This document shows positions 62,270 to 64,000 of a stretch of DNA of 64,000 bases, piece after piece. Under the pieces are notes generated by a model. It worked only from the letters and a program-made list of their open reading frames with translations. It was not told the DNA's origin and made no database searches. The DNA is taken from positions 62,001 to 126,000 of the forward strand of contig JAJFLB010000009.1 in the NCBI GenBank assembly GCA_021772915.1. The letters are read 5' to 3'. Source of the DNA: Gammaproteobacteria bacterium. Its GTDB lineage: Bacteria; Pseudomonadota; Gammaproteobacteria; Xanthomonadales; SZUA-36. Positions within the stretch are counted from its first letter, which is position 1, and each line of letters opens with the position of its first letter. The translations under genes and the position numbers were made by a program.

Positions 62270-64000
62270 TTGAGAGTATTCAAGTTCTTATTATTTGTCA
62301 TTATCAGCGCGTCTGTATGGGCCACAACTCAGCCGCAAGAACAGGTGCAGTTCAAGCCTAGCGTGGAGCAACGGGTTCGTAGCAGCATTACGACTAGGTT
62401 CCTGTCCAATTGGCATTACAAGGATACAAGTCTGGACGATGAGCTCTCGAAGAAGATTTTTGATCGGTATCTCGAATTACTGGATCCCAATTTCAGTTTT
62501 TTCCTGGCTTCCGACATCGAGGAGTTCGCGTCTTATCGCCTGCTTCTGGACGATGCGTTGCAGCATTCCAATCCAGCGCCTGCCTACGAAATATTTAATG
62601 TTTACGTTCAGCGTGTACGCAATCGAGTGGAATTTGCTCGCGAGGAGCTGAAGAAGCCAATGGATTTCACCATTGACGAGAGCTACATATGGGATCGCAG
62701 TGAAATCAAGTGGGCGAAATCTGAGAAGGAGCTTGACGAGTTTTGGCGTCAGCGGGTAAAAAATGATTTTCTGCGGTTACGATTGACCGATAAGGAAGAC
62801 ACGGCAACGGTTGAGGCGCTTGATGACCGCTATGTGAATCTCAACCGGCGTATTACTGAACTCAATTCAGATGACATTTTCCAGTTTTTCATGAATTCAT
62901 TTGCGCAATCGATAGAGCCGCATACGGCCTATATGTCACCCCGAAGTTCTGCAAATTTTGAAATTTCGATGCGTTTATCGCTGGAGGGTATCGGTGCATT
63001 ACTGGGGCGTGAAAACGAATACACCAGTATCGCCAGGGTGGTTCCCGGTGGACCCGCTGACAAAGACGGTCGTCTCAAGGCTGGCGATCGCGTGACTGCA
63101 GTAGGGCAAGGGCCTGAAGGTAAACTGAAGGATGTCATTGGCTGGCGGGTCGATGATGTGGTGGATCTGATCCGCGGGCCGAAGCATACAATTGTGCGTC
63201 TCGAAGTTTTGCATGAGGACACAGGTGTTGGTGGTCCTTCAACGATCATTGATATCGTACGTGATGAGGTCAAACTGGAAGAGCAGGCCGCCAAAAGCCG
63301 CATCATAGAAGTGCCTGGTGAGGCTGAAAGTGCGCTTAAGATCGGCGTGATTGACCTGCCGGTGTTTTATTTGGACTTCAGCGGCCGGGCAAATAACCTG
63401 CCGGATTACCGGTCCTCAACTCGTGATGTAAGGCGCTTAATAGATGACATGAAGGCCGAGGGCATCCAGGGTCTGATTGTGGACCTGCGAAATAATGGCG
63501 GTGGTTCATTACTCGAGGCCACTACGCTGACCGGTCTGTTCATTGATGAGGGCCCTGTGGTGCAGGTACGCAATGCCAATGGCCGCATCAGCACCGAAGA
63601 AGACAATGAGCCGGGAATGACCTGGGAAGGCCCGCTTGCAGTTCTTGTGAACCGTTACAGTGCCTCCGCCTCTGAGATTTTTGCGGCGGCGATTCAGGAT
63701 TATGGCAGGGGTCTGATCATAGGTGAAACCACCTTTGGTAAGGGCACGGTGCAAAACCTGGTTGATCTTGATGATTATGCCAAGCCCAGTGAGAACGGTA
63801 AAATGGGACAGCTGAAAATCACAATGGCCCAGTTCTTCCGTGTAAACGGGGGTTCTACCCAGAATCGGGGCGTGGAGCCAGATATTCATTTTCCTTCCGC
63901 CGGAGATCCTGAAGACTACGGTGAGCGTTCACTTGATAATGCCCTGCCATGGACCAGTATCGCTCCGGCCAGTTTTGAGGCTGATGGTGATTTGGAACGC
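62270..64000 (+). CDS. prc: S41 carboxy-terminal processing protease (Prc/Tsp), 3' truncated
   Basis: The first 577 residues of a periplasmic tail-specific protease run off the right edge. An inferred TTG start (GGAG nine bases upstream) opens a signal peptide (RVFKFLLFVIISASVWA). The N-terminal helical domain contains LLDPNFSFFLASDIEEF. The PDZ domain is around GIGALLGRENEYTSIARVVP and RLKAGDRVTAVGQG. The S41 core has VDLRNNGGGSLLEATTLTGL, the catalytic Ser in NRYSASASEIFAAAI and the Lys in TTFGKGTVQNL. Prc trims C-termini of envelope proteins such as PBP3. The stop codon is outside the window. Confidence 0.93.
   Translation, partial: MRVFKFLLFVIISASVWATTQPQEQVQFKPSVEQRVRSSITTRFLSNWHYKDTSLDDELSKKIFDRYLELLDPNFSFFLASDIEEFASYRLLLDDALQHSNPAPAYEIFNVYVQRVRNRVEFAREELKKPMDFTIDESYIWDRSEIKWAKSEKELDEFWRQRVKNDFLRLRLTDKEDTATVEALDDRYVNLNRRITELNSDDIFQFFMNSFAQSIEPHTAYMSPRSSANFEISMRLSLEGIGALLGRENEYTSIARVVPGGPADKDGRLKAGDRVTAVGQGPEGKLKDVIGWRVDDVVDLIRGPKHTIVRLEVLHEDTGVGGPSTIIDIVRDEVKLEEQAAKSRIIEVPGEAESALKIGVIDLPVFYLDFSGRANNLPDYRSSTRDVRRLIDDMKAEGIQGLIVDLRNNGGGSLLEATTLTGLFIDEGPVVQVRNANGRISTEEDNEPGMTWEGPLAVLVNRYSASASEIFAAAIQDYGRGLIIGETTFGKGTVQNLVDLDDYAKPSENGKMGQLKITMAQFFRVNGGSTQNRGVEPDIHFPSAGDPEDYGERSLDNALPWTSIAPASFEADGDLER

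Overview
The window looks like a chromosomal segment of a Gram-negative gammaproteobacterium, of mid-50s GC by eye. The best marker is the block from 51.1 kb to the right edge: mreB, mreC, mreD, mrdA (PBP2), mrdB (RodA), mltB, rlpA, dacA, ybeD, lipB, lipA and a Prc-type protease. This is the usual gammaproteobacterial wall-elongation and lipoylation order. Nothing in the sequence fixes the genus.

Region by region. (1) 0-12.6 kb is metal and metalloid defence: an ACR3 arsenite exporter cut by the left edge, a DUF748 protein, a cupredoxin overlapping a CopA copper ATPase, a complete CusCBA copper/silver efflux operon whose adaptor carries a CusF-like tail, and a small His/Met/Cys-rich secreted protein. 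(2) 12.7-15.3 kb is a porin / FMN-binding / PepSY operon behind a Fur-like palindrome, probably iron-related redox or uptake. (3) 15.3-18.4 kb is an overlapping radical SAM / DUF547 / methyltransferase cassette; the methyltransferase has cysteines placed like those of ArsM. (4) 18.5-23.2 kb holds a thioesterase, a DUF711 protein, an M20 hydrolase, and a small secreted protein coupled to a secreted zinc metalloprotease.

(5) 22-33 kb is the most unusual part. A minus-strand operon encodes a gingipain/PorU-like C25 peptidase, a small secreted fibronectin-like protein, a GT-C-type membrane transferase and DprE1-like and DprE2-like enzymes. Divergently, a secreted repeat protein is followed by a UbiA-family DPPR-synthase-like prenyltransferase and a DsbB/DsbA pair. 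The secreted repeat protein and the nearby metalloprotease both end in P-V-(E/Q)-L-x-x-F-S-V-D. I infer a candidate surface-protein sorting or modification system joining a C25 peptidase to polyprenyl-phosphate pentofuranose chemistry.

(6) 33-41 kb carries a fused transporter/spermidine-synthase-like protein, a nitrobindin-like protein, a GNAT acetyltransferase, a secreted trypsin-like protease and a two-component system. (7) 41.3-49.7 kb is a surface-glycan island: methyltransferase, large GT-C-like membrane protein, and an overlapping operon of epimerase, nucleotidyltransferase, GT2, ChbG/YdjC deacetylase and DegT aminotransferase, then GtrA. (8) A tRNA-Met and a PfkB sugar kinase precede the mre block.

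Two copies of an exactly 293-bp palindrome-rich element, at 33.0 kb and 52.2 kb in opposite orientations, share loop sequences while their stems differ in a base-pair-preserving way. The second copy supplies the mreB stop codon and separates mreB from mreC. A REP-like palindrome cluster lies between ybeD and lipB.
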